Assembly: GCA_026119935.1 (NCBI GenBank)
Contig: JALRMH010000033.1
Coordinates: forward strand, 354,374 to 418,373
From: Endothia cerciana
Lineage: Eukaryota; Ascomycota; Sordariomycetes; Diaporthales; Cryphonectriaceae
Reading direction: 5' to 3'
DNA length: 64,000 bases
Shown piece after piece: positions 20,704 through 34,752 of this stretch. The notes under the pieces were generated by a model. It saw only the letters and a list, made by a program, of their open reading frames with translations. It was not told the DNA's origin and did no database searches. The position numbers and the translations under genes are program-made. Each line of letters starts with the position of its first letter. Position 1 is the stretch's first letter.

Positions 20704-23700
20704 TCAAATCAGGTCTCCAGGGCCCATCCCCGTAGGGAGGTCCCTTAACGGTCGCCCGTCAATCGGGCTCCTCAACTCGCGATTGTGGAAGCTGACCGGC
20801 GGGCCTCCGATGCTTCCCGACTTGCTGTGCCCGGGCATCGTGATGCTCTCATACGGCGCGGGCGTGCCGACCTCGATCGGCGACTTGGTGCGGCTGACCA
20901 CACTCGAGTTGTTTCTGCTGCGCGAAGAGCTTCGCAGGCGCTCGGTAGCGCGGGAAATGCGCCCCGCGATGCTGTTGTCCACGCTGCTGCGGCCGCGGTG
21001 GTGGCCGCGGGAGGGCGGGGGCGCGGGGACCGGGATGACAGGGACGGTCGTCTCTGTGAGGGGAACAACGTTGGTGTCGTTGGGGGGCTGGTCATCGTTG
21101 TCCATGACGACCTCAATCGTGCCCGAGGTCTTGCCACCGTAGACGACTGGGGCCTTGCCTCCATGTGCAAAGGGCAGGGGAGCTGGAGGAGGCGGGGGAG
21201 GAATGGCAAGATGCTGAAGTTCCTTGAGAACCGGGGGAGGCGGAGGCGGAGGGGGGATCAGATCGTCGTACGAGGGGCGGTAGGTAGACTGGCCAACGGC
21301 GTTGTCGTCGACAGCACGTTTGTACGAAGATGAGTGGGCGTCAGGCGTGCTCAGCTTCCTGAGAGAATTGCCTCTCGCGAGTCTGCCCATACTCTGACCA
21401 TGGCCCTGGAGCGCCTGCGGCGGAACAGGCTCCTCAGGCGGCGCAGACATGCAGCGCTGGATAGTCGGTCGAGACGGTGGCTGGTAAACCGTCGAGGGCA
21501 GCAGTGTGAGTCCGCCGCTAGCGCCTGAAGGCGAGCCTTCCTTCTGCGGGGAGTTCTGGTGTGACGACTGTGGCGACTGCGGCGACGTAGCCTGTGCAAA
21601 GGTCAGGGGAATCGGTGGCACAGGCTCCTCGGGGCTGATAGCCTTCTGCGTGTCCATGACCAGACGGAATGCCTTGGGAGTCGCGGGCAGGCCGATCACA
21701 GGGCGTGTGGGCTGCTGTGCGTACATGCTTCGCTTCTCGGGCTCGGCGGTGCGGCTCCGAGGAGGCAGCTGCTTGGTCTCCACAAAGGTGGTGCTGGGGA
21801 GCTCGAAGTCGTTGGGCGCAGTGGGCGCACGGGGGATGCTCATACCCGAGATGGTGGCAAGAGCAGGGGAGAGCTCATCAGGGTGAGGGATCGGAGGCGC
21901 CAGGGGCCGTTTGGCAAGAGACTTGCGGCGCTCCTCGAGCTCGCGTGCTGCGGCCTCCTTCTTGAGCTGGCGCTCATCCTTCATGGCCTTCAGATCTCCA
22001 GCGTGGCCGCGGGCGACGAATTGGACTCCCGGGCTTCTAACCCGATGCTCAACGGAGCTATTGTGCTCTTGGCGGCGGCGGCTCTCCGAATGGTCGCGAC
22101 CGGCTTGGCTCGGCGAGGGCTCGCGAGATTTGCTACCGCCACGGGATCTAGCCTTGTTGTTGCGGAAACGGGCCTGCTCCTCCTTGGCCCTCTTGTAGTC
22201 CTCCTCATCTTCGGAGCCTTGGAAATGCTGGACACCACCAGCTGACATCGGAACCGGAGAGCTTGGGGACCGAGGTCGCGAGCCTTGTCGGCCACTGCTG
22301 CGGCCACGCGGGATCTCAAGGGGGGGAAGGTTCTTCCTCTCATCGCGGCTCGAGTTTCGACGAGTTCTGCTCTTGGAGGAAGCCCGGACAGTGCTGGCCT
22401 TGCGAACGGTGCTCGGATCATCACCATGCTCGTCATACTTGGGCGTGCTCAGGTTGAGTAGATCCTCAGGGGACATAGGAACAGGAGACCTGGGAGACCG
22501 CTTGCCGCCTCTGGGAGTGTTTCCTCGAGATGATGTGCGGCCACGATCATCGGATGACTGCTCTCGGGAGCCTCCGGCGCGCGTTCGGCTGCTGTCACGG
22601 GTTTTGCTTCGTCCGTCTCTGCTTCGGCCACGCGAGTTATTGTGCGTGCGCAACTTGGCTGCCTCGATGCTGCTGATGTAGTCGTCCAGGGTCTTCTGGC
22701 CGTGGCCGCGGTGCTTGCTGGACGTGACGGAAACACCAGAAGGAGCAGCGGAAGCAGCGCTCGAGATGGAACCTGGGCCGCGGACGCGCCTGGATGGCCA
22801 GTGGAAGCGGCCAGACGAGACAGACTGTTCCGGGGAGGTCACATCGCTGGACACGGCGTCATCCATGGACTGGAGCTGGAGCTCGAGACCGCTTGGCATG
22901 CGCTCACGGGGTCCGTTGCGGCTATTGCGGCCGCTTGCCAGGAGAGCCGCTTGGGACTCGGGGCCTGGGGATGGTGGCGGCGGGTCTCGCTTGCGGGGAG
23001 AATCCCTCATCATCATCGGGCTGGCAGTCGCAGCACGCTGCACAGACAAGCCTTTGGAGAGGTTTCCATCGTCAGCGGCCTTCTTGGAGGCGTGGCCGTA
23101 TTTGGCGGAAGTATCGAGCGGCGGTGTAAGAGTCTCAATTCCAGGGGCAGGCTTCACGCTGAGCTTTGCGGTATGGCGCAAGTTATTGTCGCTCGGCATC
23201 TCGCCAATGGAAGGAAGCCGCCCGCGATTAAAGTTGCCCTGTGGGCGGGCCGTGGTTGGCGTGGTGAAGGCACTGCGGTTTGACGGTCTGAGGAATGCTG
23301 TAGACATCTCCTCAGCTCTGGGAGAGATGGCAGACTCGGCGATCGGGGTGACACCAGCAGCGATGGGAGTCTGCCCACCGTCGTTATTTGAGAAGAATTT
23401 GGACTTGGAGTTCTGCTCTCCGAAGGATGTGATCAACTTGAGGGAAGACGTCTTCGCAATGCTCCGCTGGGGTCCGCGGTTCAAGCCGGGTGGTGACAGA
23501 GGAGGACTCAGAATTTCGGGGATGCTAGGGCTCGCGGTCACAGCAGTGTTGATGTTCTGGAAGGTGACCTGCTGTGCTGAAGGCGATGCCCAAGGCTCAG
23601 ATGACTCCTTTTCGGTGCAGGCGAAGCTATTGTCTCGTTAGTAACTACGAAATCGAACGCAACTGCCCGCCGCAACTCACCAACGGATTGCCAATTGCTG

Positions 23701-25974
23701 GTGCCCGTGTTGAACGGCCCATTCTCCCCACTTCCTGACGATCTGCGCCTGCCGCTCCCAGACAGCGGGGAAGTAAATGCAGGTCAAGATTAACGCCTCG
23801 AGGAATTTCTTGTGCGAGATGTAGATCTCAATCGCGTCCGTCTGATCTCCCATACCAATCATAATAGTGACCGCCGAGTGGATATCGCCCTGCTCGAGAA
23901 GTCGCTGTACGTATGCCTGCCCCAGCTTGTGTTGTGCTGCCGTGCCACCAATGCCGCTGAGCGCTAAGAGCATCCAATCCGAGGACGTCATGTTCTCAGA
24001 GCTCGTTGCCATGATGTCGGGGTCGATATCGCCTAGCCACTTCGCGAGCAGGATCCGAGTAGGCGTGCCCTGTGGATGCCGGCTCATCTCGTCCCGCACA
24101 AGATCTTCCGCCTCCTTGGTCCATCCGAAAATGGTGCAGAGCATCTGTCGGCGAAGGTCGTCGTTTGTCAGGCGGCTATTATCCACCATGGGTGGCCTCT
24201 TGTAGGCCAGATCGCTGAGACGGCTGCGAGTGAACTTGAACAGGTCTGTAACCTTGGCGTCGTCGGGACTCCTGGGGACTTCGTTCCTCAGACGGGACGG
24301 CTTATGCCGTGCGCGGCTGGTCGAGGAGCCCACGGAGATTGAGCTCAGGCTGCTCGTAGAAAATGATGAGCTCTCCCGCTTGCCCTTGTCCTGGAGAGCA
24401 GACGATTGGTTTGAAGAGCCAGTCGAGATGTAGGTGTTGTCAGTCAGGCCGCGGGACTGGAGCGAAGCCTGGTAGCGTCCAGGAGTTCGTGAGCTGGTCG
24501 AGGACACATCCGACGCGCCACTTCGGCTCGAGACCGGACTTGCTGTGCGATACTGGTCCTCGTCGGAAGAATGCATTGTCCCTGCCCTAGCAATCCTAGC
24601 CATCGGAGGTGCCGGGTCCTCATCACTCTCAGAGATATCTGCACTGATCTGGATGGAGCCCATCTCCGAGTCCGAAGCCGTGGTCGCCCCTTTCTCTTGC
24701 TCCTCAATCGATACTGGTGGCGACGGGGGCAGCAGGTTGGCAGGGTGCTGCACGTTAGCCACCATCATGGCGGGAGCGTTCAGATCAAACTGCTGCACGG
24801 TGTTGTTGGCACCGAGCGTAAAGAGAGTCGCTCCCGGCCCGTAGACTGCCAGCCCCTTGATGTGCTCCAGTGTTGGTATCTTATCATATGTGACATGCTT
24901 GGTCCGGACGTCCCAGGACAAGGTCTCACTTTTATGCGGATAGTCGTCAGCCTTGTTCATGTGGCATTTTAGGTGCGGGGACCCAACGAGATACACTTAC
25001 GCTTCGCAGAATTGAATGATCCTCCCGTTCTTGGACCAGGACATCCAGTTGGCCCCCGCTATGTAGTTTTCGGATTTCTTGAGGATCCTCACAACCTTGG
25101 CCGGGTCTGCGCTGTTGTAAGCCTTGGACACGCTCCAGACCCTCAGATCACCGTCGTTGGTCTGTACGGCCAGCATGTCCGACTTCTGACGCGACGATGA
25201 TGCATGCCAATTCAGTGTCACAATTGGTGAAGGACCTCTGGAGGTGGTCAGATTGTGCAAGATGGTGAATCGTGGCTGCAGAGTCGCAATCAATAGGGAG
25301 CCATTTTGATATCTAGAGCGCGGTCAGCATGCACCTTTCCTGAAGAGTGGGGGGTCACACGAATGTCACCAACCCAATAGCAAATGTCCGGCAGTCCGCA
25401 GACGGTGCCAGCGCTGTCACCGCAATCTGATCAATGGTCCTGGCAGATATATGTTCCGAAGTCGTCGGCTCAAAGAGCATGATATTTCCTTGAGTATTGC
25501 CTGGATCGCGTGTTAGGTCTGAACGTGAGCACATCCTGAGCCCGACTCACCAAAGGCAACGTTGCCGTTTCTCATCCATGCGGCAGCAGTCAGGTGCTCA
25601 TACGAAGCAAAGCGGGCCACCTCCTCCCCAGACATTATGTCCCATACTATGGCAGTCTGGCCCGCATCGTAGCTGACCACCAGCCTTCCCGCGCCTAGCT
25701 CGCTCTGGTTGTCGACGGCCAGGATCTGTACCTCGTCAGAGTGGCGGGTGAACCTCCGTTCTATGGTCAGGGTATCGTGGTGGCAGCACACGACCGAGTT
25801 GCCCTGGGCATACAGGAACATGGAGGCTGTTGCCGCAGTTGGGTCGAAGTACCGGAGTATCGACTTTGGCGACATCTTGAAGTTGTCCAAGCTCGTCCCA
25901 TCCGGCCTCGAGGACAAGGGTGTCGACGTCGAGCGACCCCTCGACGGCCGCGAAGATGTGGCCGCGGCGGACAT
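20704..25974 (-). CDS. Large WD40/alpha-solenoid protein with disordered tail
   Basis: Five exons: 25551-25974, 25374-25500, 25001-25312, 23681-24928, 20704-23626. They join in frame to 1677 aa. Residues about 35-400 carry WD-like blades (TAIVWDIMSGEEVARF, GDLRVWSVSK, ETLSWDVRTK). A Ser-rich linker follows, then a helical region at about 515-700 (LFKFTRSRLSDLAYKR, LCTIFGWTKEAEDLVRDEM, IEIYISHKKFLEALILTCIY) resembling the beta-propeller plus solenoid layout of coat or trafficking scaffolds. The tail, about 970 residues, is disordered, with an Arg/Ser-rich part near 1030-1080 and two poly-Pro runs near 1490-1520. The start MSAAATSSRPSRGR (25974) was chosen over the upstream open frame, which is not protein-like. 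Fungal homologues probably exist, but I do not recognise a named gene. Confidence 0.85.
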
Positions 25975-27050
25975 GATATGCTTCGTTCGTGATCTCTGTG
26001 TAGCAGGCCACAGGACACGGTCAGTCGGATGGCCGCATGAGAAAAGTAACTCGCCTCGGGGTTGGTTTGCACTCGACCCGAGGGCTTCTCGAAGGTCCAG
26101 GGTTGTGTGGTGCACAGGAGAGGTCGCACATACCAGGCAGTAGGGAAGAAACCCCTCCGAGGAAGCGTCGCAACGAACCAAGGTCGCGCGATTAGGCTAC
26201 ACCGTCGAACCTCCCGGGCATCACATGGAACACCTGCAGCCCGCTCCCGGACGAGACTCTCCTCCACGCTCGGTGTCTCAGGTGTTGCCGGAAACGACCC
26301 CCAATATATTGGCACGCGGTGAGGAAGCTGGGCAAGAAGGGGCGGCTGCTGTGTCTGGGGATACCTGTGTCGCGTGGGCGTCGTGGGGCGCTATGGCTCT
26401 ACTACTCGCTTGTCGATGTCGTTGACAGGGCAGGAGGAGGGCGAGAGGGATAAGCGAGGGGGGAAAGGGGGGAAAACAACCAAAAAAAAATAATAATAAC
26501 AATCTGTGACGGGTAGGGAGAGGGGGTGTGAGGTTATGCCAGGTACGGCAGGGCCCCGAGTCGCACGGCTAGTACGAGAAACGCCCTTCTAGACGCACGA
26601 GATATGTATGTGAGCGGCAATGGTTCTCTAGTGATAGGTTACCCGCCTCGTGGGCGGAGCGCTGGAGATGGGTACCGAGGATGCGCTCGGGCGGCGTCAG
26701 GCGCTTGTCTCGCAACAGGCTCCTCGTGTACTCTCTTGTGATGTGGGAGAGGGCGATCGTCTGTCTCATCAGAGTTTGACAGGAAGTGCAAGAGATGCAA
26801 GACGGGGAGGAGGGAAACCGTGAGGAGGGGAGAATTAAACACGGCGGGAGCAGTCGGAGGTGTGGGTGTATGGGGGTGGGGAGGGCAATAAGTCGCGACT
26901 TCAGCGCCTAAACCGACAGGGCCCTGGCCTGTCGATGGGCGATCCCAAGAAGCCCATAAAAAAAATAAAAAACTAGGGCAATTCCACCCATGAGAGAGGG
27001 TCCAGCGTATGAGGCGAGGATGATAAATCTGGAGCGGGTGTCCCATACAG

Positions 27051-27070
27051 CCCTGCCCTGCCCTGCCCTG
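27051..27070. repeat. (CCCTG)4
   Basis: Four perfect copies of the pentamer that is expanded to 14 copies at 33673-33742. Confidence 0.9.
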
Positions 27071-30000
27071 ACCACCTACGGTACGTATTGCTATGTACAG
27101 GCACAGTAGTAGGCCAGCACTGCATGGCGACGGAGAACCTGGCACCCAGGCAAGGGTATCGACAGGCCTATGAGGGGCCGGTACCGTGATAGACGGCAAG
27201 CACCAGTGCCAGAGCATGGCGAAGACGAGGCGTGGGAGGCACGGAATAGGGAAAGAGCTGGTGACCCTGCTGGAGCGAGATGCAGTAGCCCCCATGCTGG
27301 TTGGTCGAGGTGTAGACAGGTACAAGATACATGGGCGCGTCCCGTCATCTAGCCTCCACTTCCTGCTGTATAATGCTGGCCTATTGCTGTCACCTGGACA
27401 GCGCGGGCCTCGAGATTTGACCGAACCTCAGAGACCAATTGCAGAGCCATGATATGACTCCCCCTCCCGATCTTTCAGATTCCCTTTCTTTTGGGGGGGG
27501 GGAGGAAGGGGGGGTTGAAAAGAATCAAAAAAAAATTCAAAAATGGGCTGGTGGCTGGTGGCTTCTGCTCGTGGCTCGTCCTCGAAGGGGCATCCTCCCC
27601 CCCAAAAGCTGTCAACGCTGCGAAATGGCCCTGGGCGAGCAGTGGACGGAAGATGACCGCAGCCGCCACACGCAGGATACCGATCCATCAGTGCTGTACT
27701 GTAGATCCGTACTCGGGTGCTGTATGTCCTGTTGGTATAAGGACACTTATCGCCGACATGTCCTGAGTACCTGCGGCCCTGGGTGAGGATGGATGGCTTG
27801 ATGCCGCTGGGCCGCCCTGTACCTTACATGGGTTCGTCCTCAAGTACATACATGGCCTCCCTCGGCGCTGGTGTCGATATCTAGGTCCCCCGCCCTGATA
27901 TCATGTCGTATCATGGGTCGAGCCCGACATGACGCATCACAACACTCTGCAGGGCATCTTGGGCCTCGCCGCCTCGGTTCTACAGCAACGTGCCAGGGCC
28001 CAGATCCCCTCCAGGCCCGTTCGGCAGGCCCTCCTTCATCGCCACAATGGCGGTTCAGAGAGGAACAGAGTAGAGTACTGTATACCACGAGGGTGCGGGG
28101 GGTGGTTCCGCCTGGAGGTGGAGGGCCAGGAAGGGACGGGGCAGGGCCTGGCCCAAGCAACCACGAGGTGAGGTCGAGAAAACATTCGGGCGCTAAAGCT
28201 CCTTCCGCTATTGGCGGGTGCATCTTGTGCATCTACAAGGACCATGCAAGGTACCCCCTGCCGTGTGATGGGCTTGCGCTGCTGATTGGCGCCTGCCTCT
28301 GGCAGGCGCTATCCCAGTCTCTCCACATCCCCACCTGTGACTTGCCTATGACAGTCCAGCACTGCCCTGAACCCCCCATCGTTCGCTTCCCTCGTCCACC
28401 CCATCATCACACATAGCATGCAGTAGATGCAGAGAGAAAGAGGGACAGACCGACCAGGACCTCACCAGGAGGCGCATCGAATCTAATTTTACCCTTCCCT
28501 CAGGTCTGTCACCACAGACATTGGCACCGAGACAGGCCGTCCCCCCCTCCCCCTCCGGCGTTCGGCGAGTTAACTATTAGTATGTACCCTGCCACAGGAC
28601 AAGTCGGTCAGCCACCACCAGAGCAGGCGTCAGTGACCTACTTCGACATGGCCTCGACTCGACGGCACAATGCCATTGATTACTCCCGCCCCGCCGTCTG
28701 CGGTCATGTGTCTGGCCCCCTTGGGTGGAACATGGCTTTCCTGATGGCCCTTGACGCCTCAATTGGCACGTCGTCCCTGATCTGCATGTGCTCGGCGTCA
28801 TGAGCGGGTTGAGAAGGAATGCGCTGAGGTGTATCCACGAAATCCTCCTCCGCCGGCGGCTCTGCAGCTGATCGACCTGGGGCCCCTGGACAAACCCACC
28901 GTCTCTCGGCATCTCTTGGGCTCGGCAGGCTGCTGCCGAAGACGTCGACCCGGAGCAATTGGCTTCAAAAGGCGCTCCTGTGGCCAGACGACGGGAGGTC
29001 CTCGCCTCCCCATGGCCGCTTCCGCCTCCTCCCTGGCAGGATATACGCCTGGGGCTTGTCACACTATCCGAGAGTCAACACCATTCTGAACTAGCCAGGT
29101 GTGACATCTCTCAGTCCGCTTTGTGGCTGTCAATCACCACCGGCGTGAGTCGCCCTCATGGCCCCCCCCCCCCCCAATAGTGCGATGTGATGCGCATGGT
29201 TCGCATGCAAACGTTTCTTCTGCGTGGCTTCCACGGCCAACAAGGACGGGAGAAACGTGCCATCCGCCTCGATAACGGACACAGCTACTGAGACCGGACT
29301 GGTCGTTGGAACCCTGGGGCGGTCGTACCACGGATCAAACCGACATTATCACAATCGTGCCCCCATCGTCGCTCGTCGCTCCCCGCGGCGCTGATATGCT
29401 CATGGCTGTATCACCCATTCGTCTCCCCTTGCTTGACGCCATCTTTGGCCATTGGGGCTGCAGATCTCTCATGCCTTTGCATCTCAGAATCTCGACGCGG
29501 CCCACCGGGTGCCCAAAGGAGCCTGGGATCGAAACATGGCGAACCAATCTTCCAGGCACACACAAGACAAGACATCACGTCGACCACGATCATCTCACCA
29601 TGTAGAGCGCACACGCTGCTGCCATGCAACCTTACAGCATCATGTCCGCATTCGATATGAGGCGCTCCACCCCGCCTGCTGGGTACCGCATAAGCGACTG
29701 AGCCGGGGCCGTGCCTGGGGGGGGGTGGTGGTGGATCCGTATTGATTATCACAGCATCCTCGCCCAGCCATTGAGCTCCTCACCCCTCCCCCCTCCCGAT
29801 GGCTTACAAGACCAGCAGGAGGGCGACCCTTGGCACCGGGACGAGCGCGTCCTTGAACCGGCCCCTCCCCGGTCAGGACCTAATTCGGTCGGGGGCCGGC
29901 TCGCCCTCTAGCTCATCGCACATCTCAACGCTACGATTCGTTCCCGCCTCCGACGGAGGAGGACGACTATTGTGCCGGGACAACAATCCCGATCATGATG

Positions 30001-33000
30001 GTCTGATGGGTTTTGATCTATCCTTCAACACTCTATCACGGGGCAGCCTCTCCTTCCCAATTGACTTCTCGCAGGCTGGTCCCGGCGTGAGACCAATGCA
30101 GTATCTTCCAGGCGACGTTAGCTCGCCTGCATCTCGCCCTGCCTGCCATCAACACCCTAGCCACCCGGGGCAGGTTGCTGAGGAGACTCCTGCAACTGCG
30201 TCCCGCTCTCCCTGCAAGCCATACAGGAACCGGTCGTGAGGGCGGATGGCAGGGGCCTGTGCTCACCACTTGTACCTTGGACTGGATGACGCATTGCTAC
30301 CCCGTCGAGTTCTTTTGCAGGCCTCTGCAACCCTACCATTGTCGGGCAGGCGAAGCCATTCTCAACTTCCGGCCCTCCTAATCTCCAACGGGTTGGTGGT
30401 ACAGCTTACAGTGCTTACGTGACGGCCGCTCGACAGACCGGCCGGGGGCCTGCGTCCTGCGTCCTGCCCAAGCCTCTTCGAGAAAGGGTCGAGTCGCGCT
30501 GTGCAGCACAGAACGAAGCACGACTGTCCATCTTGTCTTTACCCCACGCTTGGCCATGTCTCTCTCATTGCTGGAATGCCATGACTGAAGACTTTCCACC
30601 ACCAACGTTCCGTTCACCTCATCAGGGCTTACCGCACTTGTGCCTTGCAGCTCGTATGCTGTTAGACGACGCCTAATAACGCTGTGCATTGGTTCCTCGA
30701 GCATCGTGATCGACCTCAGACCTACGCTACGCCTTCGAGGGCTTGCAGCAGCGCCAGCTCGAGGTCAACGTGGCAAGCTATTGATTGCAGCCCGCTGGTC
30801 ACGACTGCAGGAGCGTAAAAAAAAAAATTAAATAAAAAATAAAAAAGTAAGGCGACGGTATTGCCGTCTTCTCTGTGTCGGACGAATTGGCAATGCTGCT
30901 TGTCGCAGTCCTAGCCCCATGGCAAAATCAACGTCCCTGGCATCAGGGGAAGCCAACAAACCTTTGCGTGTCCGTTTCTTTGTTGCTTCTGCTGCGGATT
31001 TGAGCGCGGACCAGGTTTTGGCACCTGCTCGAACCTCTTTGAGGCATCCAACCTTGCCTGCCTTCGTGTACATCTGAGCGGGGCATGCGGCCCAAAGCAT
31101 GTCGTACAGGAAGTCGACAGTGCGGCCGGCCCACAAGAATAAAATCTCACGGGCCGGGGTTCGGCGGCGACGGTGCCGGTATCTTCGACCCATTTGGCAC
31201 TGGTGATCCGAAGGCATCGGTGATCCAGGCCCTTCTTGACAGCGTCCAGGCCTTCGGGACAGAGCCACCTCTTAGCATAGAGAGAGCACAGAGCCGTACT
31301 CGGGAAGGGCCCCTGACAATCGCAACACCCAGCGATCTACCACGACATTGGGCGATCGACAACAAAGTTCACACGCAGGGTTGCAGAGGCCTTCCCGAGA
31401 TGCATCGACCGGCCGGGGGTGATTCCGCGGGACCACACTTTTCGGCTCCTGGGGTGCTAGCTCTTTGGTGCCGACCTATTGGACCGGGATGAGAGCTCTT
31501 CATCAAATACCATCAGTGGGCCGGCCACCACCACGGGCAACATGCTTGAAGCCAAGTCGTCTGTCTCGACTCCACGTCACGAAAGTCGGGTGTGAGGTCG
31601 CATCAAGCACAGCAGCATTGGGCTCATCAAAAACAACGTTCAAGCACCGGCAGACACCCGCCATACCGAGATTCAGGGCATGGATGACTTGACCCAACTG
31701 GGAATTCGAATCGTGGTAGGTCATATATCCTTCATCTCCAATTGGGCTATTGTGATGTGACGGCCAATTGATCATTGAACGCCATAGAAATGCCTGTGCC
31801 GCCTGCACCTCGGGATAGCAGGGCTCCCACGGTTCTCGCATTACAGCCCAACAATCCCTCGAGTGGCTGCTGAGCAGAGAAAAGGCCTCGTATCGACAGG
31901 GCGAGCTCAGGCTCATAGTCTCACCGGTTGACAAGCGTCATCCGGGCCTTATTCTCATCTTGACTGTGTCGACTGAAAGGAAGTTTCCAACGTCACTAGT
32001 GACATTGGGCATCAGACGTGCAGTCTCGGCCGACGACCTACGGTTGGCAGGCTAGGGAATTTCAGAGAACCCGCCGGCGGCTGATGCTGCGTTTGCGATG
32101 ATTTGCATTTTGGGTGACAGCGATGCCGTGCGAAGCACGGACCGACTTGAAGACCGGTTCCTGGAAAAGTGGCCAAGGACTCAAGGGATCATTCGAAGCA
32201 ACGGCATCTCTCCATACCACTGGTCCCTCCCATCTCAATGTCATGTCTTGCTCGCTGTCCCATCTCCCATCCTCCTGAGAGGCGAGTCTCTTCCCTTCTG
32301 CTCCATTTGTTTGGTCTTCTGGTATCCCGGATTCATCCTACCCCCTCTCACTCTACTAATTGTAGGTCGCACCCACAAGCGGAGATGCAAGGGTTACCTC
32401 TGATCAAGAATTCCCGCGCATTATGCCCGTGTCGCAGTGATATTGGTGATGACAAGGTGCGCTGCTACACCAACACGCAGCACCTGGGCCACAAGTCGTC
32501 CAGGCTTTGGACCCATGAGGACAGATGTGAGGTTGGATCTGCATATATCATTCCTTCATATGAGATTGTGATACCTTCCCGCGCGCGTTTGTTGCACTAT
32601 CTTCGCCCCCCGTCGTGGGAGCGAATAGGATCGTCGGGTTGAGTGTTGGCGCCGTGATTGGCCTTGCAGGCTGTCCCAAAAGGGTGGAGGCGAGGCCCAA
32701 GGTGTATCGGGCTCACCTTAGAGCCTCCACTCGACAAATTTGCCTGTGGAGTGGGCTATGCACATGATCGCTGTCTCGTGCGTGATTATAGGGGCTCGTC
32801 ACAAGCCATTGTCACATTCGATGTCAACCATATTGGCGGCGTCCCCTTGAGGCTTCCGCTCTACTGGTTGGGGAGGGAAGGGGGGGGGGGTTCAGGACTG
32901 GAGAAGATCACGTACGGCAGTGACGCAAATGGAAAACCGGCAATGACAGTATAGCATATTGAAGTCATTTGCGCCTTCTATGGCCCGCTTTCTTAGGGTG

Positions 33001-33672
33001 AGCTGCAATATGGATACCTCTTCCGCGGTGAGACTCTGCAGTCGCCATTCATCTCAACTGGGCACACTCCAGGAGGGAATGAAACGCTCCTTTCATCCTT
33101 ATGGGTTCTCCGTGCATCCACAGGAAGATCTCGACCAGACGACGTCCTCTCCCAATCCCGGACCAACAGCGGTGCTAGTGTCGCGCCTTGCCTACCCCGT
33201 GGGCCGTCGCGACAGGACAGTGCTGGCGGTCACCCGTTGACCTGACATGGGGGCCCATCACGAGAACGTCGAGAATGTCCAACAGCAACTGCGATGATAT
33301 TTTCATCGGTGTCGGTAGCAACGCAGCAGCTCCTGTCTCGGGGTGATGTCCCGTCCACGCCTGTCACCGCCTCTGCACGACGACCAAACCCCCCCCTCCC
33401 TCCTCTTTCCCGCCCCCTCTCGGAGCTTGGCTTGCCCTCTGCCAACCCGCCAGCGGCCCCGTGTGTCCCCGAGGTGATTGAAATCTGGGTCAGAAGGGCC
33501 CCCGACGGGCATGCGGGACCAGCACCTCGCTGGGGGAGGAGATGCTGGCACACCGGGTACCGGTCACAGATATCGAGGCTCGATCGGAGGCGCGGCGGGT
33601 AGATGCGTCTGCGCCTGTCCTTGCGGCCCCAGCCTCGCCCGGGCATGCCCTGTCCTGTCCTGACTCGCCTCA

Positions 33673-33742
33673 CCCTGCCCTGCCCTGCCCTGCCCTGCCC
33701 TGCCCTGCCCTGCCCTGCCCTGCCCTGCCCTGCCCTGCCCTG
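33673..33742. repeat. (CCCTG)14 minisatellite
   Basis: Fourteen perfect pentamer units, 70 bp. The unit contains no stop in any frame on either strand, so overlapping repeat-encoded ORFs (PALPC on plus, GQGRA on minus) appear and should not be called genes. Confidence 0.95.
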
Positions 33743-34325
33743 TGCTCTCTGTGACCAACAGCCCTGTCGTCGGTACCCCGCGGACATAGCTCCAGAAGAG
33801 GGAGGGAGGGAGGGAGAGAGAGGCGGTCCACGGAAACAGGTGGCCCTGCGAGGGTTATGTCCGGCTCGCTCCCCGCTGGCCCAGAGCCCTCCACTCCTAT
33901 TCGTGGCCTCCATCAATAACATCACGACGCCCTCTCCGGCGCGTTGGAGGGGCGTCGGCCGGGGCAGCGGCCCCCGTGATGCCAACAAACCCTCCATTCC
34001 CCCCTCCCCCCCCCCACCAAAAAAAAAGACGCCGCCGCCCAGAAGACCATCTCGCCAGCCCCAATCCAGCACACGGGGGGACACAGACAGCATAGGGGCC
34101 CGAATGGCCTCCCTGCTCTCTCTTGCTTTCCGGATTCGTCCCCTCCCCACTCTCCCGCCTCCAAGACACCAATCTACCTCAGGTCCTGGCCAGGTCCCTG
34201 GCCCGGCCCCGGCCGCCCTTTTGTCACATCGGGCGCGACCGACGTTCAGGTCACTGATGTGTCACACGCCCGACCTGCAAGGTCCCCGGCCAGGACGGGA
34301 GCACACACGACACACCCCCGCCCAG

Positions 34326-34350
34326 ATCCATCCATCCATCCATCCATCCA
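34326..34350. repeat. (ATCC)n microsatellite
   Basis: Six tandem ATCC units followed by a degenerate unit (TTCATCC). Confidence 0.85.
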
Positions 34351-34721
34351 TTCATCCACCAATCCATCAGCTCCGATATCGTGCGGCTACCGGCACCCGT
34401 TGGTGAGGAAAGCAGCTGATCAAGTGGCCGGTAGTGATTGGGGGGCAGTGGGGGGGGGGGGGAATAGACGGCTGCAAGCAGATGGGAAGATTACAGCCGT
34501 GCGGCCACGGAGCGGCGAGGGGGACGAAGGGGGACGAAGGGGGACGAAGAGGGATGCAAAGGGATGAATAAGCATCGCGACCCGGTTTCCGCCCGGCGCG
34601 CTCGGGGAAGGGGAAGAGTCGCTAGCGGCCCCGGGAGGGATGGATGATAGGGGATATCTAGGATTACAAAGAAAGGGGATTCCTTCGTAGATCTGAAGAG
34701 ATAGTGGCGGCGCGGCGCGGC

Positions 34722-34752
34722 GGGGCGGGGCGGGGCGGGGCCGGGGCGGGGG
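34722..34752 (+). repeat. GGGGC-type G-rich tract, potential G-quadruplex
   Basis: Six runs of at least four G separated by one or two C on the plus strand, satisfying the standard four-run G-quadruplex pattern. It is preceded by a GCGGC-rich stretch from 34706. Confidence 0.8.

Noticed and set aside
33230..34150. 306-codon minus-strand ORF
   Set aside because: Its length comes from the stop-free CCCTG array and GC-rich DNA; composition is Gly/Arg-rich with no domain.
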